Notes: generated from the letters alone by a model not told the origin. Positions 45,162 through 57,270 are shown, counted from the first letter of the stretch. The stretch: DNA of 64,000 bases from Lutraria lutraria (GCA_964023205.1 OZ026847.1:3842819-3906818); one strand, 5' to 3'. Program-made: numbers and translations.

Positions 45162-46335
45162 TTACGGCGACCATGAGCAAACAGCGCATGTCAACTCTCT
45201 TCCGTCCACGTATGGTGGACATTTTAACGATCCACACACGCCTTCAACGAAATAGAACAAAGCGCCATTTTTATTGTCATGGCCTCCCTCAAGTACCTCC
45301 GGGTTACCGTCCATACAAATGTAATCTGAAGGAGACGGATGAGTATGATGTTCTGACATCAAGTATCCTGAATATTCTAATTTATAGTTGTTGTAACACT
45401 GATTACGACCAGGTATCATCAAAACGTTGCTACGCTGTATCCTACATACTGCACACGGTACATCTTCGTCATGTAAGTATCTCCAACTATCATATGAATT
45501 CACGTGATATTCACCACCATATATTCTTGTTGCAGTTTGTGTACCACTTGTGTAGTTACCCCATAAAGGATCTCTTGGTAAACATAATCGGTTTGCTCCT
45601 GTTCCAGAATTTGCGTGATCACCACCTGCCGCGTATCCATGATAAACTAAATGTGCCCCATTTGGACATACGGTGCGTCCCCACCTAACATAGCTTGAAC
45701 TTATTGATTTCGTTTCCATTGGCTGTCTGTTTTGTAATTTCATAAGCGCTTCCTCTGAATCTATGTAGAAAATGCGAAGATAGAATAATTTCAACTCATA
45801 TCGACAGAAGCTGTCATAATAATACTTTTATAAGACAAGAGATATTATTTGTTTACGACATTTTGGTACATTCAAAATTAATGCAATCATGATAGATACA
45901 AACGTATTATTTACATGTATATTTAAATCGATAAGTCAATTGTTTGATCATTTAACTATTTAATTTATATCGCATCAAACTTTATTTTACCAAAATTGAT
46001 GTTTTTCAATTAAGCATTTTCCTTTCCATTTTTAAATCAAACTTCTATGAAAAGATAATAATATAAATTATCATTAGAATACTATTCATCATGATATGAT
46101 TGTTGTAGAACAAAATATTACCTTTATGTGCCTGTACTAATGAAGAAATGGTCTGATCCTGTTTAATGAGCTTTTCTTCAAGTTCTAACATTTTTTTAAG
46201 AACACCATACTCATATTCAAAACGCTGAAAACAAGAACCTTTGGGTTCCAATGCAGCACTGACCTCGCCTAATCCAAGTATTAGCACAACATTCAAGAAA
46301 ATAAACATATTTAACTCGCTTAAAATTGTATTCAA
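45162..46335 (-). CDS. C4-domain secreted protein, copy 2, intact (270 aa)
   Basis: Exon 1 46122-46335 (214 nt): leader M-N-T-I-L-S-E-L-N-M-F-I-F-L-N-V-V-L-I-L, likely cleaved after V-S-A, then G-S-C-F and an amphipathic coil with E-L-E-E-K-L-I-K-Q-D-Q-T-I. Donor AAAG|GTAATA, acceptor acatag, phase 1. Exon 2 45162-45760 (599 nt): C4 domain with R-W-G-R-T-V-C-P, Y-H-G-Y-A-A-G, A-N-R-L-C-L-P, P-L-W-G-N-Y-T, C-A-V-C-R-I-Q-R, M-I-P-G-R-N-Q-C-Y, Y-I-C-M-D-G, V-E-G-V-C-G and C-P-P-Y..C-A-V-C-S-W-S-P, ten cysteines. Such proteins are annotated 'short-chain collagen C4-like' in bivalves after a sponge collagen, yet no Gly-X-Y repeat exists here; the coil may take over trimerisation. Secreted, function unknown. 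AATAAA (minus) lies at 45006-45001. Confidence 0.9.
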
Positions 46336-46810
46336 ACTTAACGTGCTGATAACTTATAGATCGCTGAAAATGTCTAAATAAAACAACAGTTTCGGTATCT
46401 ATCTGTTTGTACCACAATCCGTATTACTCAAGATTCAAGGTATTTCGAAATGTATATATATATTATCACGTTACTACTGTATTTCAGCCGTACAACAGGA
46501 TGTAAACTGGTGGTATAATCAATTACAACCATATGTCATGTTAGTGAAACAACGACAGACGCATTTTCTAATATCATACAACTCGTTATATCCTTCTATA
46601 TAATTGTATTTGAACAATGAAAATATTCAACTCTAAAGAAAGTTGGAAAAACATGATTGGTTCAAGATGCAGAAGTCAATACAAACCTTAATGCCTTTTT
46701 CATCTTATGTTATATTGTTCTGTTAGAAATTTGTGGATTTTTACCCTGATTTCAACTCGCACAATTGATGAGCAAATCGCCCCAGGGAACTATTTGTGTC
46801 TGTTTTACTA

Positions 46811-47003
46811 CCATTGTATTTATTTTGTGCAGTTTGTGCACCATTTGTGTTGTTGTCCCATAAAAGATCTCTTGGTAAACATAAAATGTTTGCTCCTGTT
46901 CTAGAACTTCTGTGTTTACCACCTGTAGTGTATCCATGGTAAACTATGACATATGGTGTCCACCTTCCATAGCTTGAACTAATATATTTTATTTCAATTG
47001 GCT
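46811..47003 (-). pseudogene. C4-domain N-terminal relic
   Basis: Minus strand reads S-S-S-Y-G-R-W-T-P-Y-V, Y-H-G-Y-T-T-G-G-K-H, G-A-N-I-L-C-L-P-R-D-L-L-W-D-N-N-T-N-G-A with a stop-free but frameshifted start and no C-terminal half. The corresponding part of the third unit (54.9-55.0 kb) lacks it, so it was lost there or inserted here. Confidence 0.7.
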
Positions 47004-47366
47004 AATTTATATACAATGCATGAAATAACAAATTATTGAACATATATACGTATCGACAGAGACGGCCATTATGATAGTATTAGAAAACAAGACTTTACAT
47101 CATGGTCACATCATGTATTTTACGTTTGGAACATTGTAACTGTACAATGTTCAAATACCGATGCTTATATACAGAACCGGCATGTGGACGCTACATTGCA
47201 TTGTCAAACAGCCAACTGAAATTATAATATAAAAATCAGGGCTAAACAACATACAAGTTGTAACTTCCAGCAAGCATGTTATCATTGTTAACAATCGAAG
47301 TAAAGGTAGCACCATGCATTCTGACTATACCAGTAAGCACAACAGCAGTATCATCGAGTAAATTGT

Positions 47367-47439
47367 AACAGTAAACAGGCATTGTGATTTTCTAACCTAA
47401 AGTGTTTAGGTAAAAATTACACAATGCCTGTTTACTGTT
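47367..47439. repeat. Perfect 20-bp hairpin with structured loop
   Basis: AACAGTAAACAGGCATTGTG (47367-47386) pairs without mismatch with 47420-47439. The 33-nt loop contains a second small stem (cctaaa/tttagg). The size and stem are like a pre-microRNA or a minimal MITE. Nothing else marks it as expressed. Confidence 0.75.
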
Positions 47440-47879
47440 TAATATCATTCCAAATCATTGCATGAAACATTAGTTGAACATCTTACAACTTCATTGCAAT
47501 CTAATAATCTAATAAAACATTTAACTTCATTTTTATAAAAACGATGTTATACGTCAATTATACTTCTATAAGAATGCAGAACGAATCGTTAATCACATTA
47601 TTCTTATGGAGCGATCGACTGCCTGCTAAATGTTAGCTTCAAGGAAACAGATACAAATATATCAACGAGGCAAACAATGTTCATAGCAATATAAAAATGA
47701 TTGTGTGAGTGTATGCATAAAATGAAAGACATCTAGAGTGAGATGAGGTTACATATATTTCCGTAATCATTTCTGTCATCAGTGAGTTGCATTACGACCT
47801 TCAGTGTTTGTGACTACTAAACCATATTTTCTTCCATTTTGCCAATGCAGTTAAAAAATAAAGAAGGATAAAAAATGAA

Positions 47880-48065
47880 AATGAAAAACAACAGATACAA
47901 ACATTATTCACAAAAACAAATATATGCTAGGTAAAAACAGTAGATATCAAAAGTAGATGCCAACAAAATATATCAACACCAGATACTAATAACAGATGCC
48001 AACAACAGATATAAAAAAAAACACCAGATACAAACGCCAGGTACAATCACAAGGTACACAACGTG
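47880..48065. repeat. Degenerate simple repeat, 'acaacagataccaa' type
   Basis: Irregular repetition of 'aacagatac.aacaacagata' words. The same kind of sequence occupies the equivalent place in the next unit (55490-55680), so it existed before the unit was duplicated. Confidence 0.7.
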
Positions 48066-48813
48066 ACAGTATATGATAATTAGTACTTATTTTCCACTGA
48101 TCATTTAGTTAGATTATCAGCATTCTTGGCATCGATGTAAGCCTTTGCCATCAACTTTACTTAAGATGACTAGTTCAAGCAGATAATAAGTTGTAGTTAA
48201 CCTAACATTTTGTTCTATACTACCTGTACTATATCACTGACCGTCAGGACTTTAACTGTCTCGTTTGGTTTGTATGAATGACAGTATGCACCGAATAGAA
48301 AACTCGTTAAAAAGAGTCAACAAGACTCTGTTTCTGTTTATACTACCGAATATATATTACTTTGCAAACAAATCTTCCATTCGAATACAGCGGATCTTAG
48401 CGATCCTATCCTCGCTTTCAACTATGGAGCACTAAGCGGATTTGTATTATCTTTGTCACACTGACAAACAATAAACAGCAAAACAACATACAGCATCTCA
48501 TTTATCAAATTCTAAGTCATTCCCTTCACCTGTTGTTTGTAAGAAGGTGTTATACACTATTCTTAGGGGAAGTATATGCAAAGCTTATTTACGCAGCAAT
48601 AAAGAAGTCCTATATGCATTAACTTTCCCAGATATTTTTGAATCTATTACATTTCTGAACGCTATATGAAGCAAGACCAGTTCTAATCACGGACGTGTAA
48701 TTGTTTTCCATCTTTACTTTTTCAGTTGAAATATTAATAACCAATACAATGGCTTTATGTATATTTAAAATACCGTAAACATGTGCAACAGTATGTGACG
48801 GAAAATTCACGAA

Positions 48814-49559
48814 TTAATTCTCATTATGGTGACCGTGAGCAAACCATGTCAACTCTCTTCCGTCCACATATGGAGGACATCTTAACGATCCACACACACC
48901 CTCAACAAAATAGAACAAAGCGCCATTTTTATCCAGCTGACCACCGTCAAGGGCCTCCGTGTTACCATCCATGCAAATGTAATCTGAAGGAGACGGATGA
49001 CTATGATGACCGGACAACAAGTATCTTGAATACTCTAATTTATAATTGTTGTAACACTCATTACGACCAGGTATCATCAAAACACTGCCGCGCTGTATTT
49101 TACATACTGCGCAAGGTACATCTTGGTTATGTAAATATTTCCAACTATCATACGTATGTACTTCGTATTCACCACCATATATTCTGGTTGCAGTTTGTGA
49201 ACCATTTGTGTAGTTACCCCATAAAGGATCACTTGGTAAACATAATCTGTTTGCTCCAGATCCAGGATTCTGGTGTTCGCCACCTGCAGCGTATCCATGG
49301 TAAACTATATGTGCCCCATCTGGACATACGGTGCGTCCCCATCTAACATAGTTTGAACTGATTGATTTCGTGTCCATTGGTAGTCTGTTTTGTAACATCA
49401 CCAGGGCTTCCTCTGAATCTATGTACAAAACACGAAGTATGAAATAATTAGAGCACATTTTGACAAAGACTGTTATGATGGTAGTTTTTGAAAACCAGAC
49501 TAACAGATGGCGCACCGAATATATCCAAGTATTATCATCACATTTAAGAAAATCGACAT
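48814..49559 (-). pseudogene. C4 pseudogene, copy 3
   Basis: Exon 2 (48814-49418) is open from D-S-E-E-A-L-V-M-L to G-R-E-L-T, but five bases are missing before the last cysteine pair, so the end reads W-F-A-H-G-H-H-N-E-N instead of C-A-V-C-S-W-S-P. Exon 1 survives only as M-S-I-F-L-N-V-M-I-I-L-G (49559 downward), fused to intron sequence and stopped at 49500-49502. The Cys-bearing and coil parts and the donor are deleted. It could not encode a normal product. Confidence 0.8.
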
Positions 49560-49562
49560 GTT

Positions 49563-49815
49563 TAATTATCTTAACATTATATTCAAAACAGACTTGTTAA
49601 TAACTCTTAGCTCGCTGGAAATATCTTAAAAATTGTGTCTCTGAAAATTATATTAAATTCATACGTGGTAATAACTCTTAGCAGTCTGAAAAAATTCCTA
49701 ACTGAAGCAACTGTTTCTGAATCTGTTTTATATCACAAACTACAAAACGAAAGATAAGTCCTGAAAATTACTGGATATCTGCCTTGCAAATAACTTTTAA
49801 ATCGTAGAAAGTTTC
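49563..49815. repeat. Degenerate tandem copies of the C4 5' flank
   Basis: 'ttaataactcttagctcgct' with following 'gaaat.tct' recurs near 49597, 49670 and, more weakly, 49790. The same motif ('taactt.gagatcgct.aaa') lies just upstream of exon 1 in every C4 copy (44630, 46350, 52120, 54510), so the promoter-proximal part was multiplied here. Confidence 0.55.
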
Positions 49816-50436
49816 AAAGATAAAACAATAAATGCTTTTAGAAAGATAAGAAATTCAAATGGAGATTATCAAATTACTGCTGTATTTCAGTCATAAAACA
49901 GAATGTAAACCGGTGATACATTCTGTTATAACAACCAATTATGTAAACGAAACAACCGCAGACATAACGATAATAATGTATACGTATATCTCATATTATC
50001 CGTTATATCCTGCTGTAAAATTACTTTTCAGCAAGAAATTATTGAAGCGTAAAGCTAGAAGTAAAATGATCTAACAAAACTTATTTTTGTAATAATTTCT
50101 TACATCCTCCAATATTATATGCTTGATGATTTTGTTTATCATTTGCTAATCCACATCCACCTGGGACCAGCTAGCAATACGTATAATTTTTACCTTAATT
50201 TTATCTCTGACAATTGATGAACAATAAATAGCAACTTAACAATCCAATGGGATTGTGTCTGTATTATTTATACCACAACGACTGCTTATTTTTGGTCGTG
50301 TGTTAGAACGTCTTCATTTAAAGCGACGGTTGTGAACCACGTTCACAGTAATAAAATTATATTAATTGCCTTGATATACATTCAAGATAAGCATGTACAA
50401 CATCATGTGGCTGAAGACTTCAAAGATTAGCTATTA

Positions 50437-52100
50437 TTATGGCGACCATGAGCAAACAGCGCATGTCAAATCTCTCCCATCCACGTATATGTTATATATA
50501 TCCCATCCAAACGTTATGTTTGATTTTGATTTTATGTGTTTATTACCCCAGAGGACTTCCTCTCTGATTTCTCGGAATTTATTCACATTGTTCTGAAATT
50601 CGAGCCATACCGTGAGAATATCTCTGTAAAAATTTGAAAGTTTATGTTTAATTGCTGGTAGGCTTTTTGCAATACCCGGCTTAGTATAAAAGATGAGCAG
50701 ATCTTTACCATATTGATTGAAGTAAAATTTTGGAATTGTTTTCCAGTTCGCTATTGCATCATTTTCTAAGAATTGTTTTAGCCATTTAATTCGTAGTGAT
50801 ATTATATAAGAAACTCTATCTGTCATGCCTAAACCACCATTAGAGACGGTGTTAATTAATATGGTTCTTTTGATTTTCTCTCTGCGATTATCAATTTTGC
50901 TATTCCAATTTAATATTCACATTTTTGTTTATCATTGCCGAAATATATCTCAAGTGCTTTTATTCCATTAGCCCATTTGAGATCGGCAATAGTATTCTGG
51001 TTCTTTTTTAACGTCCCTAGTCCTAACATTTCTGTTTCTAAATGGATCACTTAGTAAACACAATTTGTTTGCTCCAGATCCAGTATCCTGATTTTCACCA
51101 CATGCACCGAGTCCATGGTAAACTAATTGTGCCCCATCTGGACATACGGTGCGTCCCCAACTAACATAGCTTGAACTGATTGATTTCGTTTCCATTGACA
51201 ATCTGTTTTGTAATTTTATCAGCGCCCTCTGAATCTATCTAGAAAACATGAAATATATAATAATTTATATAATAACATTTCGACAGAGACTGTTATCATG
51301 ATAATTTTAGAAAACAAGAATTAAAGACGGTGCAGGGTAATCAGGTTCGATAAGATTTAAACCTAATGGATACTCACAGCTTTGTAGTATTGTTTATATG
51401 TGTATCAATCAAATGATTACTACTGCATTGTAGAGCATGACTTTGTTATATCACACTTTATATTTCAAAGTAATCTTATGATATATTGATAATGCATTCA
51501 AGTTCTTATTTACCAATCATATTTTTTTGCACGTGAAACAGTTACGATTTAATATTGTAAGTTTACAAAGCGAAGCGTAATATTACATAAAGCTACTAAA
51601 ATGAGATGACACACCGACATATTTCTTTAACAATTAATGCAATCAATGAGTTAAATTGCGTCCTTCAGTGTCGGTATCAATTATTTTCCCCCCATTGTTT
51701 CAACACAATTTCTACGATGAGGAAACAAAGATTACTGGAAAGTTTTATGCACCAAGCAATTATTTCATGGAACTACACATCAAAAGATTTTACTTTATGA
51801 GTCAAATAAACTAAAAAAAAGTCCATGTTACGCCTTTTACTGTCTAGACACTAAGTCATCTAGACAATTGTCTGTGGAATTTTACTATAACAGAATTTAC
51901 CATGAAGAGATTGCTATAAAACAAAATATAACAAAACAATTGTCTGATCTTGTTTACTGAGCTTTTCTACAAATTGGATCATTTTCTGTAGAACACCATA
52001 CTCATATTCAAAACGCTTAAAACAAGATATTTTAGGTTCCATTATAGCAATAACCTCACCTAATCCAAGTATTATCATCAATTTAAGAAAAAGAACGCTC
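50437..52100 (-). pseudogene. C4 pseudogene with a LINE fragment inside exon 2, copy 4
   Basis: Exon 1 relic at about 51927-52086 has lost its start codon (a deletion between 'atttaagaaa' and 'aacgctctga') and its donor. Exon 2 begins at 51234 but has a 2-nt loss in the D-S-E-G-A region. It continues E-T-K-S-I-S-S-S-Y-V-S-W-G-R-T-V-C..L-C-L-L-S-D-P-F and stops at 51035. LINE sequence fills 51034-50488. The last C4 codons, Y-V-D-G-R-D-L-T-C-A-V-C-S-W-S-P, follow at 50437-50487. A near-identical copy is at 58147-59810. Confidence 0.85.
50488..51034 (-). mobile_element. LINE fragment inserted in the C4 exon
   Basis: Minus-strand frames show L-G-T-L-K-K-N-Q-N-T-I, A-L-E-I-Y-F-G-N-D-K and K-F-Y-F-N-Q-Y-G-K-D-L-L-I-F-Y, with E-I-R-E-E-V-L-W-G-N-K-H-I. 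The large LINE at 31.0-31.5 kb has F-F-L-N-Q-Y-G-N-D-F-L-I-L-Y and E-I-R-K-Q-I-I-W-G-N-C-F-I at the same positions, so both belong to one lineage. Both ends are truncated and no target duplication is clear. Confidence 0.8.
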
Positions 52101-52499
52101 TGAAAATTGTGGACGTGTTAATAACTTTGAAATCGCTCAATATTTCTAATGAAACAACAGTTTTATACCACAAACTGCATATATATTATCAGGTAACCGC
52201 TGTATTTCGACTGTACAACAAAATGTAAACTGGTGGCATAATCAATTGTAACACTAAATTATGTTAGTGAAACAACCGCAGACGTAGTTTCTAATCTCAT
52301 ATAACTCGTTATATCCTGCTATATTTTTTCAACGGGAAATTAATCAAATCTAACGCTAGCCGAAAGATTATCTGACAAATCTTTTTTTTGTTATTTGTTC
52401 ACGTGATTCTTAGCCAAAAAGTTGAATGTTTCACATGCTAGACTAGCACATATATGTAGTTATGTTGAGGGTTTGTTTCTTTTCATACATTTAAATTAA

Positions 52500-52992
52500 A
52501 CTGTTTGCGTATGGGTATATTACTGTCAAAAGTATAATGGAGACAATTACTTCCCTTTAAGGAATAGAAATTAAAACCCACGAACTTTCGTTCATAAGTT
52601 CACTGTATTACCACTAGACCACCATTCATTTCTTGGTCTTTCCTAATACTGGTGAGCATCAGCGATATAAGTGAGTAAAAGTGTTAAACGGGTATTTTTA
52701 TTCAGTTTTAAAACATTATGTAAGTATATTATCAACAGTTTAATCAATGTAATATATTTTGGAATTTTTATCAAACATTCAAACAAAAATGATATTGTCA
52801 TAAACCGTAAAGGTTTTATTTTTAATATAACATTTTGTGATGTAAAGCTGAATGGAGACACAGGTGTGTATTTTCTGTGCACATCCCTGGATAATCCATT
52901 GCCACTTAATATCATATAATGTTAAGATATGTACTGTCCACAATACACAACTTACAAACAAATATGTGACTTCGAAGTGATGTATATTAAAG
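52500..52992. repeat. Insertion of about 490 bp with a tRNA-like SINE head
   Basis: Relative to the first unit, where 'acatctaaatg' runs directly into 'taactacacggtaac' (44960), DNA is inserted here. It contains, on the minus strand, a tRNA-like head 'tggtggtctagtggtaat' followed by 'gttcgtgggttttaatttc' (52560-52625), then a stretch of unknown origin. The same insertion begins at 60210 in the third unit, so it predates that duplication. Confidence 0.6.
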
Positions 52993-53183
52993 GAACTACA
53001 CGGTAACGATTGGGTGAAGTATTTATTTATAAATAGTCATCGTTTATCATCTGTAATTACTTCTTCTTATTGAATAGGTAGCAGAAAAAGTTCCTTAGAA
53101 ATAGCGCAATGAAAAACTTGATATACATTCGTGATATAATGGGAACAAAATATATGTACAAACAGTTCGTAGATAAACCCTAA

Positions 53184-54495
53184 CTACGGCGACGATGAGC
53201 AAACAGCGCATGTCAACTCTCTTCCGTCCACGTATGGTGGACATTTTAACGATCCACACACGCCTTCAACAAAATAGAACAAAGCGCCATCTTTATTGGC
53301 ATTGCCTCCCTCAAGTACCTCCGGGTTACCATCCATACAAATGTAATCTGAAGGAGACGGATGACCATGATAACCTGACATCAAGTATCCTGAATATTCT
53401 AATTTATAGTTGTTGTAACACTCATTACGACCAGGTATCATCAAAACGTTGCTGCGCTGTATCCTACATACTGCACAAGGTACATCTTCGTCATGTAAGT
53501 ATCTCCAACTATCATATGAATTCATTTGATATTCACCACCATATATTCTAGTTGCAGTTTGTGTACCACTTGTGTAGTTACCCCATAAAGGATCTCTTGG
53601 TAAACATAACCTGTTTGCTCCTGATCCAGAATTTGCGTGATCGCCACCTGCAGCGTATCCATGGTAAACTATATGTGCCTCATTTGGACATACGGTGCGT
53701 CCCCACCTAACATAGCTTGAACTGCTTGATTTTGTTTCCATTGGCTGTCTGTTTTGTAACTTCATCAGCGCTTCCTCGAAATCTATGTAAACACGAGGAA
53801 TAAATTATCTAAACACATATCGATAGAGGCTGTCATAATGATAGTTTTAGAAAACTAGAGACCATGATGGTTTACGACATTTTGGTGCATTCAAACGTAT
53901 ACATAATAGATACACAAGTTTTATTTATATGTACCTTAATAAGTTGATTATTTCAGCATGATACATTATTTGAACATCTTACTATTTAATTTATACCGTA
54001 TTCAACTTCATTTGATCAAATTTGATTTTGTTTCAATGAAGCATTTTACTTTCCAATTTTCAACAAAATTTCGATAGAAAGATAATCATAGAACAAAATA
54101 TTACGGAGAAGTCTAATGTACAGTAAGATGAAAAACTAAGCAACCATTTGACGAAACTACACATGAAAATCTTTGTGTAATCTTTTCAATCATGAAGGAC
54201 AAAGTCAAATGAATAATCTTCAGTGTAGTTTTATCAGAATTAGATTTAATATGATAAGATTATTTTGGTACAAAATATTACCTTTACGTGCCTGTGTTAA
54301 CGACGTAATTGTCTGATCTTGTTTACTGAGCTTTTCCTCAAGTTGAATCAATTTCTGTAGAACACCATATTCATATTCGAAACGTTTAAAACAAGAACCT
54401 TTAGGTTCTATTGCAGCACTGATCTCACTCAATCCAAGTATTATCATCAAATTTAAGAAAATAAACATGTTTAACCCTTTTAAAACTTTATTCAT
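53184..54495 (-). CDS. C4-domain secreted protein, copy 5, intact (270 aa)
   Basis: Exon 1 54282-54495 (214 nt): M-N-K-V-L-K-G-L-N-M-F-I-F-L-N-L-M-I-I-L, leader through E-I-S-A-A, then G-S-C-F-K-R-F-E-Y-E-Y-G and coil L-I-Q-L-E-E-K-L-S-K-Q-D-Q-T-I. Donor AAAG|GTAATA. Exon 2 53184-53782 (599 nt): D-F-E-E-A-L-M-K-L and the complete C4 domain, ten cysteines, ending C-A-V-C-S-S-S-P. It differs from copy 2 mainly in the leader, in the G-Y-H-G-H loop and in E-G-G-N-A-N-K-D. Exon lengths, phase and all motifs equal copy 2, so both are probably functional. TATAAAA lies 60 bp upstream and AATAAA (minus) at 53027-53022. Confidence 0.9.
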
Positions 54496-54554
54496 AGTAG
54501 ACGTGGTCTCTTCGATCGCTGGAAATTTCTAAATGTAACAACTGTTGAAATCTG

Positions 54555-54561
54555 TTTTATA
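54555..54561 (-). promoter_or_regulatory. TATA box of C4 copy 5
   Basis: TATAAAA on the minus strand, 60 bp before the ATG. The same 'gatataaaacag' stands in the flank of the damaged copies near 49731 and 57442, and 'ggtataaaactg' near 44668, so it is a family promoter element. Confidence 0.6.
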
Positions 54562-54599
54562 TCAGAAAATGCATAATAAAAAAGATAGGTATTTCGAAA

Positions 54600-56500
54600 T
54601 GCAGATATTTAATCCCGTAACTACTGTATTTCAGCCGTACAACAGGAAGTAAACTGGTGGTATAATGAATTATACCAATAAATTATGTTAGCGAAAAAAC
54701 CGCAGACGTAATTGCTAATCTCATGTAACTCGTTATTGTCTTCATGTATTTGTGTTTTAACAATGAAAAGATTCAATTCTACAGCTAGCTGGGAATATAA
54801 TTGGTCACATTTGATTGGTCCAAGGGATCATAAACCTGGATGCCTTTGTTAATCTTCTGTTACTTCGTTCTGTGGATATTTACCCCTATTTCAACTCACA
54901 TAAATGATGAGCAAGTCGCAATCATATGTATTTGATTCTACTACCGTGACTGTTTCTGATTTCAAGAAATGGTTTGAAATGATGTACATGGCGTATGACC
55001 CCAACGGGATATGCACATTGTACAATTTGATCCGCTTAGAATAATAAAAAACGGATCGATAAATCACTTTATAGCATATGAAATAATTCATCCGAGTACG
55101 CAATTACGTTATTGATGGCATTTTTATGCGTTTTTTTTTCACAAATGATCCATGACAAATTGAACTCGCAGAACTGTAGCATTGTTAAGAGGTTAGGACT
55201 TTTCATATAATAAAATTATATAGATGAATGTTGTTTGTGTACGTAGGTATTGCATGTATGTGCCATCGTAGACCGTTCAAAAGTCTATGACACGAATATA
55301 TCGACGAGGCAAACAATGTACAAAGCTTTATACAAATGATTGTGTGAGTGTATACAAAACTGGAAGGCATCGAGATGAGGTTACAGATATTTCCTTAATC
55401 AAAACCGTAATCAATTATTCAAAGCCTGTGTCTACTTAACACTTTTCTTTTCCGTTTTCCAATAAAATTAAGATATATATAAGCTTAAAAATATATGAAA
55501 ACACCAGATTAAAAAAAAACAGACACCAAAAAAAGATATCAACGCAAGGTACAAACAGCAGATACCAACAACAGATGTCAAAAACAGACACCAATAGATA
55601 CAAACAACAGATACCAGCAGAAGGTACAAACAATATATATAAACACCAGCTGCAAAAAAAAAACAGGTAAAAAGGTAATAGATTAAAATGTAAACCTACT
55701 TTCAACTAATCATGAAGTTAGATTATTAGCATTCTTGGCATCGATGTAAGCATTTGTCATCAAATCGGCTTTAGATGACTAGTTCATCATTACAGACCAG
55801 AAGTATGATGTAATTAACCTAACATTTTGTTTTGAACTGCCTATACTGTATCCGGGGACGTCTGGATATTAACTGTATTGTTTAATTTGTGTGAATTACA
55901 TTATGAGCCGAACTGAAAACTCAAAGAGAAGTGAAACGTTTCAGTTTCCGAATCTATTTGATTTAGCAAACAACATTTTCGTTCGTATACGGCGGATCTC
56001 AGCGATACATACTCGCTTTCGAGAAAGTAGAAATAAGCCACAATGAAATACAATAAATGTTTACAATAAATGTACAATTTCATTTATATTCAACGAGTGC
56101 TTATCAATCAATCTAACTACAGGATGTAGATTTGTTGTTTAAACAAGTAAAGCAATTCATTAAGACAGCAAAACCACAGACTGCATCTCATTTGTCAAAT
56201 TCTAAGTTATTGCGTACACCTGTTGTTTGTTATAAAATGTGTTACATCATTCATTTGGATTATTTCACAATATAGCATGCGTATGTACGCAGCAATAAAG
56301 AAATCTCATATATCATATGCTTTAAGTTTCCCTGATATTGTTAAATCTGAGACAAATCTGAACACATCAGTATGAAGTAAGACCAGTTCTAATCACGGAC
56401 ATGTACTTGTTTTTAGTTTCACTTCTTCAGTTGAAATATTAGTAACTCATACAATGGCTTTATGTATATTTACAATAAACATGTGAAACAGTATGTGACT
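54600..56500. other. Diverged spacer of the third C4 unit
   Basis: It aligns loosely with 46430-48800 ('agcattcttggcatcgatgt' at 48119 and 55729; 'tgattgtgtgagtgtat' at 47699 and 55337). It holds a degenerate simple repeat at 55490-55680. No gene is seen; the frame at 55436-55705 is a translation of that repeat. Confidence 0.6.
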
Positions 56501-56506
56501 GACAAT

Positions 56507-57270
56507 TCACGGATTAGTTCTCATTATGGTGACCATGAGCAAACAGCACATGTCATCTCTCTTCCGTTCACATATGGTGGACATTTTAGTGATCCACAGA
56601 CCCCTTCCACAAAGTAGAACAAAGCGCCATTTTATTTTGATTCTGATATGGCCTCCCTCATGTACCTCCGGGTTACCATCCATACAAGTGTAATCTGAAG
56701 GAGACTTGTGAGAATAATGTTCTGACATCAGGTATCCTGAATATTCTAATTTATAATTGTTGTAACATTTATTACGACCAGGTATCATCAAAACACTGCC
56801 GCGCTGTATTTTACATACTGCGCAAGGTACATCTTGGTTATGTAAATATTTCCAACTATCATACGTATGTACTTCGTATTCACCACCATATATTCTGGTT
56901 GCAGTTTGTGAACCATTTGTGTAGTTACCCCATAAAGGATCACTTGGTAAACATAATCTGTTTGCTCCAGATCCAGGATTCTGGTGTTCGCCACCTGCAG
57001 CGTATCCATGGTACACTATATGTGCCCCATCTGGACATACGGTGCGTCCCCATCTAACATAGTTTGAACTGATTGATTTCGTGTCCATTGGTAGTCTGTT
57101 TTGTAACATCACCAGGGCTTCCTCTGAATCTATGTACAAAACACGAAGTATGAAATAATTAGAGCACATTTTGACAAAGACTGTTATGATGGTAATTTTT
57201 GAAAACCAGACTAACAGATGGCGCACCGAATATATCCAAGTATTATCATCACATTTAAGAAAATCGACAT
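56507..57270 (-). pseudogene. C4 pseudogene, copy 6 (sister of copy 3)
   Basis: Exon 2 starts at 57129 and is almost identical to copy 3 up to M-I-P-G-R-N. It then differs (G-Y-L-M-S-E-H-Y-S-H-K-S) and breaks after E-G-G-H through a 7-nt insertion near 56630-56650, so the V-E-G-V-C-G and C-A-V-C parts are out of frame. The exon 1 stub M-S-I-F-L-N-V-M-I-I-L-G near 57240-57270 is the same as in copy 3, so that damage predates the duplication, while the C-terminal lesions arose separately. Confidence 0.8.

Larger units (their letters stand above)
49065..53001. repeat. Segmental duplication, left copy
   Basis: Nearly identical to 56775-60690 in direct orientation (offset 7,710-7,714 bp), covering the 5' half of C4 copy 3, all of copy 4 and the 490-bp insertion. 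Identity drops sharply at 'acgaccagg' on one side and at 'tatattaaagg' on the other. Confidence 0.9.

Noticed and set aside
45173..45688. Long plus-strand frames opposite the C4 exons (also 37747-38277, 48783-49346, 53195-53551)
   Set aside because: They recur only because the opposite-strand C4 exon is conserved, end at its borders without splice signals, and have unnatural composition.
55436..55705. Cysteine- and leucine-rich 89-codon frame
   Set aside because: It is the translation of a degenerate simple repeat (aacagatacaa type).
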